Positions 1-12,142 of a DNA stretch of 64,000 bases are shown piece after piece. The notes under the pieces are model-generated. The model was given only the letters and a program-made list of their open reading frames with translations. It was not told the DNA's origin and ran no database searches. The stretch is taken from contig JALGPY010000002.1 of NCBI GenBank assembly GCA_023055425.1, positions 117,130,088 to 117,194,087 of the forward strand. The letters run 5' to 3'. Positions within the stretch are counted from its first letter, which is position 1. Every line of letters begins with the position of its first letter. This DNA is from Linanthus parryae. Its lineage: Eukaryota; Streptophyta; Magnoliopsida; Ericales; Polemoniaceae. The translations under genes were made by a program, and so were the position numbers.

Positions 1-118
1 TAAAGTTCAGTTTTAGTTCTTTGTTTAAGACGACGTTTGCTTTCTGTTTAATAATGTAAGGAGGGTTTCTCCTTTACTTCTATTTCAATAAAGCACTTTT
101 GGATTTCGTTAAGTTGTA
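1..118. other. unassigned left edge
   Basis: No coding signal was recognised. It lies just beyond the zinc-knuckle end of the minus-strand gag remnant, so it may be decayed polyprotein or flanking DNA. The plus strand has an AATAAA hexamer near 90, which alone is not enough to call a terminator. Confidence 0.3.
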
Positions 119-1309
119 CTAGCGAGGAACCGTAGGTTCCCGGGTTGTTTCACTTTTCTTCATCATGTTTATCCATGAAGCATAAATTTGCTTGTTCTTA
201 TTCTGTGTCTGAATCACTTTATGATCAGAGTCACTCCATGAGGTCATCATTGATTTCTTCCTTCTGTTGTCATTGTCTTTCTTTTGAAAGTTCCTGTTCT
301 TCTTCTTTTGTGCACAATCCCTTACTAAATGAACTGCATCACACATTCGAAGCAATTCATTACTTTAGTTTTATGAATGTGATGAAGACTTACCTTTTTA
401 ATCCTTGCTGCTTGAAGGTCTTGATCTCTCTCTGTTGTAGTCTTTGTTTCTAAAGTTTTTCTTCTTTTTGAGAATCCTGGCAAAGGCCTTGGGGATCAAT
501 GCTAAAGCCTCTTCATCATCATGCTCATCTTCAGTTTCAAGGTTTTGAGATTTTTCATTGTCTTTATCCTTGAGTGCTAGATTCTTGATGTTTTCACTCA
601 GATCACCTTCTACATCTTTCATAGACATCTCATGAGTGAGCAGCTTTCCCTGTAGATCATCTAGCTGAAGAAGACTTAGATCCTGAGCTTCCTCAATAGT
701 TGTTGTCTTTGGCTCCCACTTAGCTTTTGGCAAACTTCTCAGAATCTTCCTAACCTTTTCCTCATCTGAGAAACTTTTTCCCAAAAACTCCAGATTGTTC
801 ACCACATCGGTGAATCTTTTGAACATCTCCTTGATAGTTTCATCTGAGTTCATCTTGAACAGCTCATATTGCCTCAGAAGTATGTTAATCTTGGTCTATT
901 TGACTTGACTTGTTCCTTAATATGTCACAACAAGTTTTTCCCATACTTCTTTGGCACTTTTGCAATTTGTCACTCTGTTGAACTCATCTGCATTAAGAGC
1001 ACAGTATAACAGATTCATAGCCTTGTAATTTTTGGATACCTTTTCTTGTTCAGTAACTGAGAGATTTGCCTCAGACTTGATGCATCTAACTCCATAAATG
1101 GTAGTGAAATACTCATGAGGACCATTCTGAATTATTGACCACAATTCCATGTCTTGATCTATAATGAACATCTTCATCAATGTCTTCCAGTGCATGAAGT
1201 TGTCACCACAGAACAATGGAGGTCTGTTTTCTGCCCTTCCTTGAGAGAAGCCACCATCTCCTACATTACTCATAGTCACAAGATTGTTAGATCTATAGTA
1301 GTGACCCAA
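119..1309 (-). pseudogene. Sirevirus-like Ty1/copia gag remnant
   Basis: Three consecutive minus-strand open stretches (1309-917, 853-398, 355-119) together look like a copia gag. The first has the usual N-terminal pattern, with PPLFCGDNF and HWKTLMKMFI, then CKSAKEVWEKL. The second is the UBN2-type part (ETIKEMFKRFTDVVNNL, KILRSLPKAKWEPK, IEEAQDLSLLQLDDL) followed by an acidic and then lysine-rich stretch. The third has a damaged zinc knuckle: only a C-H-C remnant in CDAVHLVRDC is left, followed by a KKSMMTSWSDSD stretch of the kind seen after the knuckle in SIRE1-type gags. Gag packages the element RNA. The frame is broken between the stretches, so it is not functional as it stands. The initiator-Met primer site and LTR lie directly upstream at 1311-2806. 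The polyprotein would continue off the left edge. Confidence 0.8.
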
Positions 1310-1310
1310 T

Positions 1311-1321
1311 CTCTGATACCA
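1311..1321 (-). other. primer binding site, initiator-Met tRNA
   Basis: The minus strand reads TGGTATCAGAG, the standard plant LTR-element match to the 3' end of initiator-Met tRNA. It sits two bases inside the LTR end at 1324 and immediately before gag, so it marks the 5' end of a minus-strand element. Confidence 0.85.
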
Positions 1322-1323
1322 AT

Positions 1324-2806
1324 TGAAAGTTTGTAATGTAGTCTAATTACAAGATCAAAATACTCTAAAAGGGGGTTGAATAGTATGGGAACTTTTGCTA
1401 AAACAAGGATTTTAACTAAGCAATGCAAGTAAAATACATAAATCTCAAGGCCTTGAGATTTTGTGAGTTTAGTCAGAAACTTCATAAGTGTAAAATAAAG
1501 CTTCAAGGCCTTGAACTAGGACAAGTTCAAAATAGTTTTTAAACCCTAGTTTGATTTAGATCACTTGCAAGAGTGAATATCTAAACTGTAAAGTAAAGAA
1601 CACAAGGAAATTTCCAGAGTTCAGTCCCAATGCACCTCATCTCTGCCTGAGGGATCTAATCCCACCAGGATTGGCCAAACACTTCTTATTACTCACACAG
1701 AAACAGCCCTAGATCTTCAAGCCTAAGTGAAATCTCTTACACCTATATAGCTTGTGGTTCCAAACCTATCTAGTATCATCTACGAACTGTTGAGCTAACA
1801 CGAACCTCTTGTTGTTCACTTGAACAACTAACCACTAGATTTTTGTGAGGTATAAGATATACAGAAGATAACCGATTAAGGTGCAAAGTAGAAGAACACT
1901 GTAGAAGAATTAGCTGAGAAAGTCTGGATGTGTTCTTCAGGAAAACTGGAATGAATGATCTTCTGAAAGCAGTGATTGAAGCTTGAAGTTGTGAGGATTG
2001 ATTGTCTGATCTTCCACGAATGTATCTCTCCTTCTTTTCACTTAGTTTTTGTTCTCTATAAGCTTCTCTTATTTCAAATTCAAACCAGTCTTTTATTTAC
2101 TTCCTGCAACTGAATGAGAGATTTTAGGATCTCTAATCCTTCAAATCCTCATCCTATTTAACTTCATTTCTCAACAGATTTGAGTAGATATCCGTTGGAT
2201 TTTGTTGAGATAAGATTGCATATTTGAAAACCTGCAACAACATTAAGCATAGCAACAAACAAAATCCAAATATATATAACAGAACTAAGTCTGTTTGGAC
2301 ATTCAGTTTATAAATAAAACTGATTCAAATAAATAAGACATTAACCTGATTACCAAAAAATCATATAAACCAACACATACCAGTTTAAGACTTGTAACAA
2401 TCATAATAACAATGATCAAATCCCGCAAATGATTGTTAGTTAAGTGGGTGCCAAGGCATATCTCAAGGCCTATCTCAAGGCCTTGGAGCTCTGAAAATTC
2501 TTCACAGTTTTTACAACTGTATCAGCAAAGTTCTTTGATTCAATCTAATTATGATATCTGCAATATGTTAGACATATAAAGAATATATAACTAGAATATT
2601 TGCAACACGTATCTGATCTTAAACATCAGATAAACACCTGCAACACAAGATTGTCAGATCACATCTCATAAGAAAGCAGTTGTCAAGGCTTTGAGGCTTT
2701 GATCAGTATCTCAAGGCCTTGGAGCCTTGATGACTTAGAGAAACTTTTTCTTTCATCACTCTAAATGATTACTTCCAAAATCACAGTTAGAAGTCTTGAA
2801 TCAACA
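1324..2806 (-). repeat. 5' LTR of Sirevirus-like element
   Basis: This LTR adjoins the primer site and aligns by eye with the solo LTR at 7176-8479 through several blocks: a GGGGGTTGAATAG box, a GATCTAATCCC block, CCTATCTAGTA, and TTTTTCTTTCATCA near the far end. It carries repeated palindromes with an AAGGCCTT core. Examples are AATCTCAAGGCCTTGAGATT at 1441-1460, TTCAAGGCCTTGAA at 1502-1515, and CAAGGCCTTG at 2476-2485 and 2712-2721. Arrays of LTR palindromes are a reported trait of Sireviruses. The outer end is placed at 2806 (TG on the minus strand) because an Angela-like LTR fragment begins right after it; this end is less certain than the PBS end. Confidence 0.75.
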
Positions 2807-2963
2807 ACGTGGACATCACTCTGCGTATCTTGATCTGTCTGAAAAACAAGGTACACAAACTGTTTTTCCCTCATCGCGTTATGAATGCTTCCCTGTGATA
2901 TGTGGAGGGGTTTGATCAGGAATCTATTTATTGTTAATCCGCTGTGTAACCTAAATCAAAACC
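2807..2963 (+). repeat. Angela-like LTR fragment, plus orientation
   Basis: The reverse complement matches the starts of the Angela-like LTRs at 28215 and 28405: GTAGGGTTTTGATT, CGCAGCGGA-type and CCTGATCAAACCCCTCCA blocks, CATTCATAACG and ATGTCCACGT. It is cut at 2806 by the Sirevirus-like element, which therefore inserted into it. No primer site follows 2963, so it was a solo or 3' LTR. Confidence 0.7.
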
Positions 2964-3486
2964 CTACAGCGCAACCTTCTTTTCTTAATACAATCCCTTC
3001 CTAGTACAAATCTTATCCTCTGTATACCTGAGAAAGGTTTTAAACCCCCTGATTGCCTCGTAAACTTATATATACTTTGTTCCCTGTTTCGAAGTACATG
3101 TATCTCATATCATATTTTTATAATATTTTACTATTACATCTTCTTTCCCTACCAGCAACTCTAATTCATCTACTATTGTATCATATCCATTACTTATTCA
3201 GTTCTTAGATATCGTATCGACCCCTCGGATGCCTGAAATGCTTACCCAACTACTAGACAGTAAACCCACTTAACTACTTCAATTTCCGGCCAGCTATGCA
3301 GTCCAACATTGGTTTTATTTCAGGGGACTCTCTTTCAATCACATGCCAGCTCTCTGGCTAACACAACAGATAATCCCAAATAGTATAATTTCTATATTAG
3401 ACTGATATAGACCCTACTGAGTTCATACCAGTCCTTTTGCCACATATTCGGATCATTCTGGAAGCAAACCTTCCACGTGGTATTTT
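2964..3486. other. unassigned repeat-flanking DNA
   Basis: No reading frame of useful length, RNA gene or clear repeat was recognised. It lies between two Angela-like LTR pieces and may be the decayed interior of the gypsy element whose LTR starts at 5085. Confidence 0.3.
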
Positions 3487-4813
3487 TGTAGGATTTTAAT
3501 GCAGGTAACGCAGCGGAATAACAAATATTAATCCTGCTTAAGGCCCTCCATGAATCGTAGGCAAGCATTCATAACATGATGAAAGTAAACGAATTGTGTA
3601 CCTTAGTTTGTGTGATCACTATGAAGACTTGTGTCTTCGTCTCTAAGAGTATCTACACTTTGGATTGAAAGTTGGAATCCTCCTGCACATGTAGTGCTAG
3701 CAACGGGAAGAATGAGGCAGAAAGATCACGCAAAACAGAGCTCCTGGCCGTGGGCCACAAGGGGGCCGACGACAAGAGAGGGGCAGACGGGTTGGGGTTT
3801 CGGCCTCTTCCTTGTCTCTCTCCTTGCTTTTTTATTTCTCTCAATAATGACTTGTGTAGAGAAATAATACGCTAAATTGCCTTTATATAGTTAATAACTC
3901 CTTATTAACAACATGTTTGCCTCAATACTAATCCTGTCCATACATGTATTAGTGCATCTTGCAAATTAGTCCTACTAACTTTGCTTGTGGTTGCGGTTTG
4001 ATCCTTTTGATTAATTAGTCCTACTAATTAATATCCAAATCCATTTCAATAGATACGGTGTGTGACCCCATAGGTTTCTACTTAGTTGGCAGTAATAATT
4101 ACAAACATAGAGCAGTGTCTAGCAACACATCTATGCCACCAACTAATAGAAAAGTCTGTGATCCCGAAAAACTATGTGCCCAATGTTACCATGTTGTATA
4201 TATCCCTTTGTCTCCAAATCCGGATTGGACACGATACATAATTGTCACAGTCGTATTATCTGAGTTTGGCCAAACATTCCATAAGAACTACTCCTCGAGT
4301 GGCCATGGATATGTTCTCCCATTATGTGGGAGGGACAAATCATCTCTACATCACTACCATCTCTAAGCTTTCTTCCTATCATGCCCGATGATTATCTTTA
4401 TAGTTACCCAGTTACGGTGTAACGTTTGATAATATCAAAACATGATATTTCACAACTAGAGTATCTAGTGACTTCAAGTCTAAGGATTACAACACCATTA
4501 GCACTACAAGAAGCACTTGTGACATTGACATAATCTAATGTAGCCTTCTCATTGTAGGTCAGTCCAGTGCCATTACTCCTAATGCATACCCATGTGTTAG
4601 ACTTGATTTCTCCATATCAATCTACCCACATACTAGTCTGTAGTGATCGCCCTATTAATCAATATAATGGACTAGGGATATTTAATATAAACAAAAAATT
4701 GCAATCTAAGGACTTCATTATATTAAATATCTTCATAAAAAAAAGAATGAATATTCTAGCCAAAGACAGTATTCATACTAAATATAGATTGCCTCTATGG
4801 AATCTACTAAGCA
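3487..4813 (-). repeat. Angela-like LTR, probably solo
   Basis: It begins with TGTAGGATTTTAATGCAGG and CGCAGCGGAAT and ends with a GATTGCCTCTA block, the reverse complement of the TAGAGGCAATC motif near the start of Angela/BARE-type LTRs. It aligns along its length with LTRs at 28215, 28405 and 48590. Shared blocks include the CCCCATAGG stretch, GGATTGGACA, and TCTAGTGACTTCAAGTCTAAGG. No primer site precedes 3487. ATTTT flanks both ends if one terminal base is allowed to vary, which would fit a 5-bp target duplication. Confidence 0.75.
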
Positions 4814-5070
4814 TTTTTCACATCCATTATCCTTCCCCAGGACCATGCACCTTTCTTATTATGAAAATCAATGCACTACTTGTAAATCTCAGCCTGAGAT
4901 TTTAACTACATAGGCCTATTTGGCCCCAATATGCATATATATATTACTCTCGCCAGTTCTCTCCCCAACCATCATATTTCAGTTTTATTCTTGTTTCCAT
5001 CATTTGTAATTTTGAAAATACTATCCACTTATTAGTTGAATTTCTAATTATGTATTTTCATAGAACCAAT
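4814..5070 (-). other. probable leader of gypsy element
   Basis: Non-coding, AT-rich DNA immediately internal to the primer site at 5071-5082. It is most simply the leader of the minus-strand element whose LTR starts at 5085. No gag was found further left. Confidence 0.4.
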
Positions 5071-5082
5071 GCTCTGATACCA
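5071..5082 (-). other. primer binding site, initiator-Met tRNA
   Basis: The minus strand reads TGGTATCAGAGC, a perfect 12-base match to the classic plant initiator-Met primer site, two bases from the LTR terminus at 5085. Confidence 0.85.
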
Positions 5083-5084
5083 TC

Positions 5085-8000
5085 TGTAACACTCCCATCC
5101 TAGAGCACTGGAGAATTACTCTTGGATCCCCCAAGACTCTCCGGAGATGTCATACACTAAGAACATAATGCTTAGCAAGGAGTCTAACCCTAACGGTTCT
5201 GTTACACGACGAAATTAAAGAAACTAAAACTCAAATGAAACTTAATATTATAGTTCATAAACTCTAGTGTGACTGCTTCTAAGTGATTGTCTACTTCCCT
5301 GGACTCCCACTACTCACTTTCCAAAAATAGAAGGAAGTGTCGTTACGACGTCATATTTCCATGAATACAATAGAATTTATAACAAAGTAGATATATATAT
5401 ATATAGTTTTGAAAACATTTAACGTGAACTTGAAATGAAGATGCCATATAACGTGAACCACAACAAAGATCATAGAGAATGTTATACCAGTAAGATAGAT
5501 ATCAGTTAAAAATCATTTATGACATATCCAAACTCATTTTCCTACTCCAGTATCCAAGGATCCACCAAGAAAAACTAGACATTAAGTGTGCACACCCCCT
5601 ACTGGATAGTCAGTCCAAAGAGAAGTACTAGTTGCCTACAGTCAGGAGCTAGCAATGTTCTGACTGAAAGCCCGTACACCGGGACCCATGTGTGTCTGTC
5701 ACCGCATCAGCTAGATATACGTAGATTAAAATGACCATAAAGAGGTCGAGAGTAAACAACAATCAATTCTCATCCAAGTATTCAGAGACAATCATGTATA
5801 ATACCTTTCCTCACATGGTTTATGTTCATATAGATGTCCAAGATCTGCCTTTCATTATTTCCATGATTCATGTACATCCTACTCATAGACACGTATGTAT
5901 ATCTAATCCAACAATCTTCAATGGAAAAGTAAGCATTCACATGCTTACCTGGTAGCATGCATGGTACTCGTGTTGCTGATTCTCTATCCCGACAACCTCT
6001 ACACATACAGATGTACATTTAATAATTAGTTCATGTTCTCATTAGTGAGGTACAATGCATATGCAGTATCATCCTAGCTGTCTAGCCCAAAATGACCATT
6101 TAGCCCCTGAAGTCTCAGTCTTACCAGTACAGTCTGTCCCTGACTATTCCTTAACCTCCTAAGTTATGCCTAATCGGCAAGTCTCTTAAGGCCCATAGAA
6201 CTCAAGTTCTGGTTATCTTATCTCAATTCCCTTAAGTTTAATTATTTTTCACTTTAGCCCCTGTTACAGTCTGATTAGTCAGACTCAAGTCCAGATGGAC
6301 ACAATTGGATCTCAGATGTCATAGAACTGTCACAAAGACATGAGTTCATGTCATGCATCAAGAATTGAGTGTTAGACTAAAGAAATTGTGATATTACTAT
6401 TGTACCCCTCATAGCCAGCTCAACTGAACTAGATTTTCAGAGAGTTAGAACTTGTCAAACATGACCCTTAGGTCTAAAATCTCACTGTGAGAATCTTTCG
6501 TCTAGAACCTTCAGGTCAGAGAATTGCCATTTTTCCCTTACTAGTAATATTAGTTTCGGTTGAGCTTGTTATTCTAAAAAGATAGTTTGAGAAGCTCAGA
6601 ATGGCTGAAGACTTCCTTAGATGCCCAATTTATTGTTTTCAAGTGAATCATAGTCTTTAACTTATTTCAAGGGTATGGGTTTCCCAAGTTCTGATTATTT
6701 GCCATTAGACCCTCGAAGTTTGTTAAAATTATATAATGAACCCAAAAACAGTTGACTTGGTCACATTATCTCAGAATAGCTTATTATAACTCCAATTAAC
6801 TATTTAATACATGTAGATAATCCAAGGCATTAATTTCAACTTAACACGGTCTTTATGTAAAACTACTATTTTGCCCCTCCTATACAGTTTGGTCAGACTG
6901 GGGTTTTCAATGAGTAAAATTTGGTCAAACATGACACTTGGATGTAGAATAACAATGTGAGCAACTTTGCTCACAGGTGTGAAGGCTATATAGATTATTT
7001 TGACTGCCAAACTAAAAGTCAAAGTTTGAATGAAATCAGCACAAACAGCCAACTTCAGAGCAAATGAATGAGAAATTGAGAAAGAGCTTGGGAAAACGGG
7101 AAATAGGTTTTGAAGATGGTTCATCAAGGATTCAATAATATATTCTACTTCTTAAAGATTCAAAGTATTCAAAGATGAAGTGTGTAAGTAGGTAATAATA
7201 CAGGATCAAATATACTCTAGAAGGGGGGTTGAATAGAGTATGGCTACATTTGCTAAAATAGTGGTTTTAAAAATGAACAGGAAGATTTAGAAGTTTTGCA
7301 AATCTTTGAAACCAGTTTCAAAGCTTTGAACTAAAACTGACAGTTTTAAAAACCTTTGAGATTTTTCAAAGCTTTGAAAAGGTTTGAACTTGTCCTGTGT
7401 TGAAACAGTTTTGTAAGAAAGTAAAGTAATGACATGTAATGAGCAGGACATAGGTATTTGTTACGAATTTCGGCCTTCAAAATACCTACTCTCCGCCTGA
7501 TGGATCTAATCCCTCTAGGATTTCAACAACTTCTTATTTATCACTAGTTTGGCCCTAGATTTCAGGTCTAAGAGAATTGTCTTACTCTTATACCAGCACG
7601 TGGTTTTCTCCTAACCTATCTAGTACAGCTTCAACTACTTGATACAATAAGACTATCGGTTGTTCCTCTTGAACAACTCAACAAGAACCAAATATAGAAG
7701 ATATAGAGTCCTAATGAATAAACAGTTTAAGCACAAGTAGAAGAACACTGAGAAAATAGTGAAGCTGGAAAGCTAGGAAGTGTTCTTCTGAGTTTGGAGT
7801 GGAATGAATTATGAAGATTGATCTTCTTCCGTGATGCTCTCTCAATCGAAATGTGATCTCTGAATCTCTTTGCGTCACTTGTTGTCTCTCACTATGACTT
7901 CAGTTCTCTTTGAGTTTAAAGTGTTGCTACAAGAGTCACAAAGTTTGTTGCAACAAGAATCCCTAAAAATCCTCGACTGATTTGTGCCTCTCAACAGCTC

Positions 8001-10090
8001 TATTCCAATGTATATAAGCTTGATTTTTTTTTCCGTTGAATTTGAGTACAATCTGCACCTGCAAGCATGAGATAAGTTTTGAACAAAACCCATAACAATA
8101 GCTAGGCTTTTAGTGGCCTGTTTGGCACTCTTGTATTCAGGAAACTCAAGCTAAGGACTTCGAACATTTTCAAAGCTTTGAAAATCAACTATGGATATTT
8201 CCTTCATAACCAAGTTAGAACAAAAATTATCTAACAGAAAGCATCTTCAGAGTATAAGCACTGCTTGGTAATCCTGCATTCAGATGGTTAAGTAATTTTC
8301 TGCAAAACATAACTCAAGAAAGTAACAGATAATTTGTCAAGATGAATTTTTCTTTCATCAAACAAGAAGGCAGGGTTTAAAATCAGGAGATAAACTCCCC
8401 CTTAGTTAAACTTATCATTTGAATATTTTCAAAGCTTTGAAACAAGAATCTGAATTAACAAGAGAGATATTGTTGGTCAAAGATAGCCAGTTTCAAGTCA
8501 ACTCCATACTTAGCCAAGTTTTAAGTGTTGACAATTATAACTACGGTTGTACATCAACTTTGGTACATGTTCTAGACACACACAAGGCATGACTGAGAGT
8601 GATATTTATATGTTTTTGAATTTCTTACATTCAACTACGCGTAGGAGAAAATATATCACCAATTCACGGATTGGTGAATGAGTTATCGAGTTCCATAGAT
8701 GGTTGTTTTCAAGCATGTTCAACACTTTAGAATATTTCCCATTGTTGACAGCTTTTTTAGCTCTCAACTGCAGCCTCTTCAAGTCAGATTCAAGAGTGAT
8801 GAAAAGATTACATGATACATATATCACGAAATAAGATTGAAAACTCAACAGTACACAGCAGAAGAAAAAAATTTAGTTCGTTAAACTTTTAGTGAGCTAT
8901 GATTTTTACAAAATGACTCAAAACCTCAAACCAGCCTAAGTTGGCTCAAGAACAGCATAAGCAGCCATGTTTAACATGATTTTCACCTAGCCTACAGATT
9001 GATCAAAGGTTGATATAAACATGAAAGATGATGCTCTGAGTGCTTGAAGTAAGAGGAACCAAAATATCGCATATTCATCAAGTAGAGGGGACAATACAGT
9101 GTCATGAACACGACCTAAAACCCGTTAGGAAAACGACCCAAGAACTGATCAAACACATTCTAAAACGGAATCTGGGCAACCTCTGAGTAGTTAAGAGTCT
9201 TTACGATGCCTAGGGATCAATTTGGTTCATCCAAATCAAAAATGACGAAGAAACACGAACTTTACCTGATTTCGAAAAAGCCAAGGTGAACTTCAGCGAC
9301 CTTCAAGCCCGGAAACCTGCAAGCATGTCCAATTCCAACGAGTTAAGCGCCAAAACTAGGTCTCTAGTAATCAACCTAGGAGCGCAACCACACCGGTTAG
9401 AATGGCTCAATTACAACTGAGAGACGTAATTGATCAAGTAAAGAAACTAGGGTTCATCACCTATAACTTTGATTTCCGACCTCTTCTCTTCAAGAATACT
9501 TCAGATCAATTGAGAGCTTCTCCTCCTCATCACAGGTACATGCTCCAGTAGGAGCAGTTCTTGCAAAGGATAATCAGAAGTGGTGGTTCAGAGGTGGTGG
9601 AGGTGGCGTGCATGGTGGTTGGAGGAGGTAGAAGATGAAGATGAGGTTTTCTTGAAAAAATGGTAAAGAAGGAGGTTGGAGGTGCTGCCACCTCACGTTG
9701 TGAGGTGTCAAATGTAGTTGGACAAGTTGTATTCATGCATAGGGGCGGAAGTGTAGGTTTTCAAAATTCGAGGGTAGGTTTAGTATTTAGGAAAAAAATA
9801 TAGGTTGTGCAAATTTCAATATGGCCCCAAAAATATATAATACTTCATATTATCCATATTTATCATAAATTCCAGTGTGGCCAGATTTCAGCCAGCAATT
9901 CAAGTTTGAAGAAACTACACTGGAGTCCCAATTTTCAATAACTGCTTAACAGCCCCAGCAGAGATTTATGTCCTAAGAAATCCCTGGTGATCAATTGTCA
10001 GCAAACACTGCTGAACATGCAATTTACACAACTAGCCCTAAATTTTAATTTATAACATTTTAATCCCTATAGAAATTCCAGAGTGCTACA
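5085..10090 (-). repeat. long Ty3/gypsy LTR, Tekay/Del-like, interrupted
   Basis: The ends are TGTAACACTCC and GAGTGCTACA, short inverted termini of the TGTAACAC type. The primer site adjoins 5085. It aligns with the solo LTR at 37021-40864 through TTGACTTGGTCA, CTATTTTGCCCCTCCTATAC, a GGGTTTTC block and AAGTATTCAAAGA. Without the nested Sirevirus LTR it is about 3.7 kb, close to the 3.84 kb of that relative. A G-rich stretch with GGTGG repeats at 9585-9620 parallels 40400-40440 in the relative. Family placement (Tekay/Del) rests only on LTR length, termini and primer type. Confidence 0.7.
7176..8479 (-). repeat. solo Sirevirus-like LTR nested in gypsy LTR
   Basis: It shares with the LTR at 1324-2806 the start (TGAAGTGTGTAAG against TGAAAGTTTGTAA), a GGGGGGTTGAATAG box, GATCTAATCCC, CCTATCTAGTA and TTTTTCTTTCATCA. 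No primer site or internal region adjoins it. AAGA lies on both sides (7172-7175 and 8480-8483; five bases if one A is shared). The host gypsy LTR breaks off after ATTCAAAGA, a block that is continuous in the relative at 37021-40864. Its palindromes have an AAAGCTTT core: 7317-7330, 7363-7380, 8166-8185 and 8427-8442. Confidence 0.75.
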
Positions 10091-10217
10091 AATTAAACTT
10101 CGAAAAGCATAACTTACATGTTTATTGGGATTGAGCTCCACTCTTAGAATTGAGGAATCGTGATAATATTTAGCTTTAAAACTCTGTTGACAAGACTGGA
10201 AGGCTTACGTAGGTACT
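10091..10217. other. short unassigned spacer
   Basis: AT-rich spacer between the gypsy LTR end and a hAT-like remnant; nothing recognised. Confidence 0.3.
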
Positions 10218-10225
10218 GTAAATGG

Positions 10226-11145
10226 CAGGGACGGGCCGGGGGGTGGTGGGGCCATGGCCCCTACAACTATTTTTTACTTCTTATTATGTAAGTATAAAAT
10301 TTAGAAAAATTTGGATCCTTTTAGGGGTGGTCATGGCTAGGAGTGGCCATGGCCCCCTCATTTTTGGACAAAATATGTAAATTAGGAGGGATGGTGACTG
10401 TAAAGGTACAAATTTTATCCAGTTATATAAAAAATCTTATTGCATCTTACCATCTTTGAGATAAATTATAAATAGGCAGTCAACGATTAAGTAGGGGATC
10501 TTAGAGTCAATGGAGTAAAGAAAGGATTCGTGATATAGTAGTTGTTACTTCAAATTGGAAACAATCCCTATAAATGTTTTTTTCTGAGAAAACAATCCCT
10601 ATAATTGAGGGTGTTTATTATGAATGGATTGCATTAAATAAATTCTAAAAATGTGAGAAAAAGAGAACTAAACAAATAAATTTTCAAATCTCTACTAATA
10701 TCAAACGCGGCTTCTCTTGCTCGGGATGCAACACATCCATGGGCTAATATTACTCTTCCTACTAGTAAAAGTTTCAACAAATCATCTATTTAAATATCTC
10801 CTTAGAAATTGATTTCCACTTTCTTTAAATCTTATTTTGATTTTTCTCAACCACGTTTTGTTATCTGTCTTTTGCTTTCTAGTAACTAATAACGAACTTC
10901 ATTTTACGCTTGCTTGCTTGACTGCATTTTGTTCTACTGGCGATTTGTCTAATTAATCAATAATGTGTTTATGTTTTTTGGTTGGCTGAGCATTATTTTT
11001 TTTTTAATAGTTTGTTACTATTTCTAAGAGCGAAAAAATGAACACCATTTTGGCTAATCAAAATTAAAGTTTCAATGACTTTATATAATGTGTTGTGTTA
11101 CTGTGTATCTTGGCCCCCATCGTAGGGATCCTGCGTCCGCCACTG
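10226..11145. mobile_element. hAT-like non-autonomous element, decayed
   Basis: The left end CAGGGACGGGCC and the inverted right end (CCGCCACTG) are imperfect terminal inverted repeats of the CAGNGGCGGA type. Candidate 8-bp flanks are GTAAATGG and GTCAATGA, matching at six of eight positions. Subterminal GGGGCCATGGCCCC occurs near the left end and GGCCCCCATCG near the right. No transposase frame is present. Confidence 0.6.
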
Positions 11146-12080
11146 GTCAATGATAACTGACGTAGAGTGAAAGTGGAGAGCGAAGGAGAGATTTGTGAAA
11201 TTCAAATGAGGTATTTTTGAAGGTAATAAAGGAGGGAATTGAATACGGAGAGAAATTGAAGTGTTTGGCTTTACCCAAAGGGTATCGGGTTCTAATACAG
11301 AACCAAACCGGTAATGTGTGTAGGGCTCCAAGTTAAATCGCCCAAACCGCAAACAGGACTAAGCCATACTAATTAGTTCGGTTCGGTTCAGATGAATTTC
11401 CGGTTTGATGTATGTTCATAACATGAAATTAAATGGTTCGGTTTGAGTTTCGATTTTTGACGAACCGGCTAAACGACTATACTTAGTTCTCTTTTTTCGA
11501 ACCCAGTCTAAAATTCAGGCATTGTGATGTTGCCTGTTGAAATTTAACCATTTGAAAGACTTCGCCATGACCGAACTTTACCAACATTTGGGAATAGACC
11601 CGGACACTCCGCTAGATGTAGACGAATTGCCAAAGACAAGGCGTTGAAAAATGAAGACTATTATTGGTATTTTTGTTCATTTCAATAAGTTTGTATGTAA
11701 GTTAGAAAAAATGCAAATGATTGTTAGTTAAGTGGGTGCCAACCTAGTTGGGATGTACTTAAACTATAGTGATACAATTTTTTCTAACATTTGATGTTTT
11801 AATCAATAATACGAGTTTAGTTGTTTTTTTTTTCAATATTTGTCAAATTTAATGTATTATAGATACTACTTAGTACTTACTAATACTATCAAAAATATTT
11901 GATATTTTTTAATGTAAAAATTTAATATTTAAGTACATTAAATTTGTACATTAAAAAAAATCAAATATTAATTAAGAACATTAATGGAACCCTAACCCTA
12001 ACCCTAGTTTTATTAATGAACCCTAACACTAATTTTATTAATTGATACTACAACAATTACTATCACCACAAACAAATCAA

Positions 12081-12083
<3 letters not shown>
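11146..12083. other. unassigned repeat-rich intergenic DNA
   Basis: It contains short GGTTCGGTT-type debris near 11375-11460, a 30-base segment (11713-11742) identical to 2425-2454, AT-rich stretches, and three CCCTAA units at 11989-12006. No gene was recognised. Confidence 0.35.

Positions 12084-12140
<57 letters not shown>
12084..12140. repeat. (AT)n microsatellite
   Basis: About 57 bases of uninterrupted AT dinucleotides. It abuts the CCGGTT-rich repeat and may have replaced that element's left end. Confidence 0.95.

Positions 12141-12142
<2 letters not shown>

Noticed and set aside
145..453. Plus-strand open frame opposite the copia gag
   Set aside because: It is antisense to a better supported gag and has no recognisable motif.
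3631..3875. Short open frames in the Angela-like LTR
   Set aside because: They lie in the GC-rich LTR block common to all copies and are not conserved as protein between copies.
11988..12007. Telomere-like CCCTAA units
   Set aside because: There are only three units, of the six-base rather than the usual seven-base plant type; too short for an interstitial telomere array.
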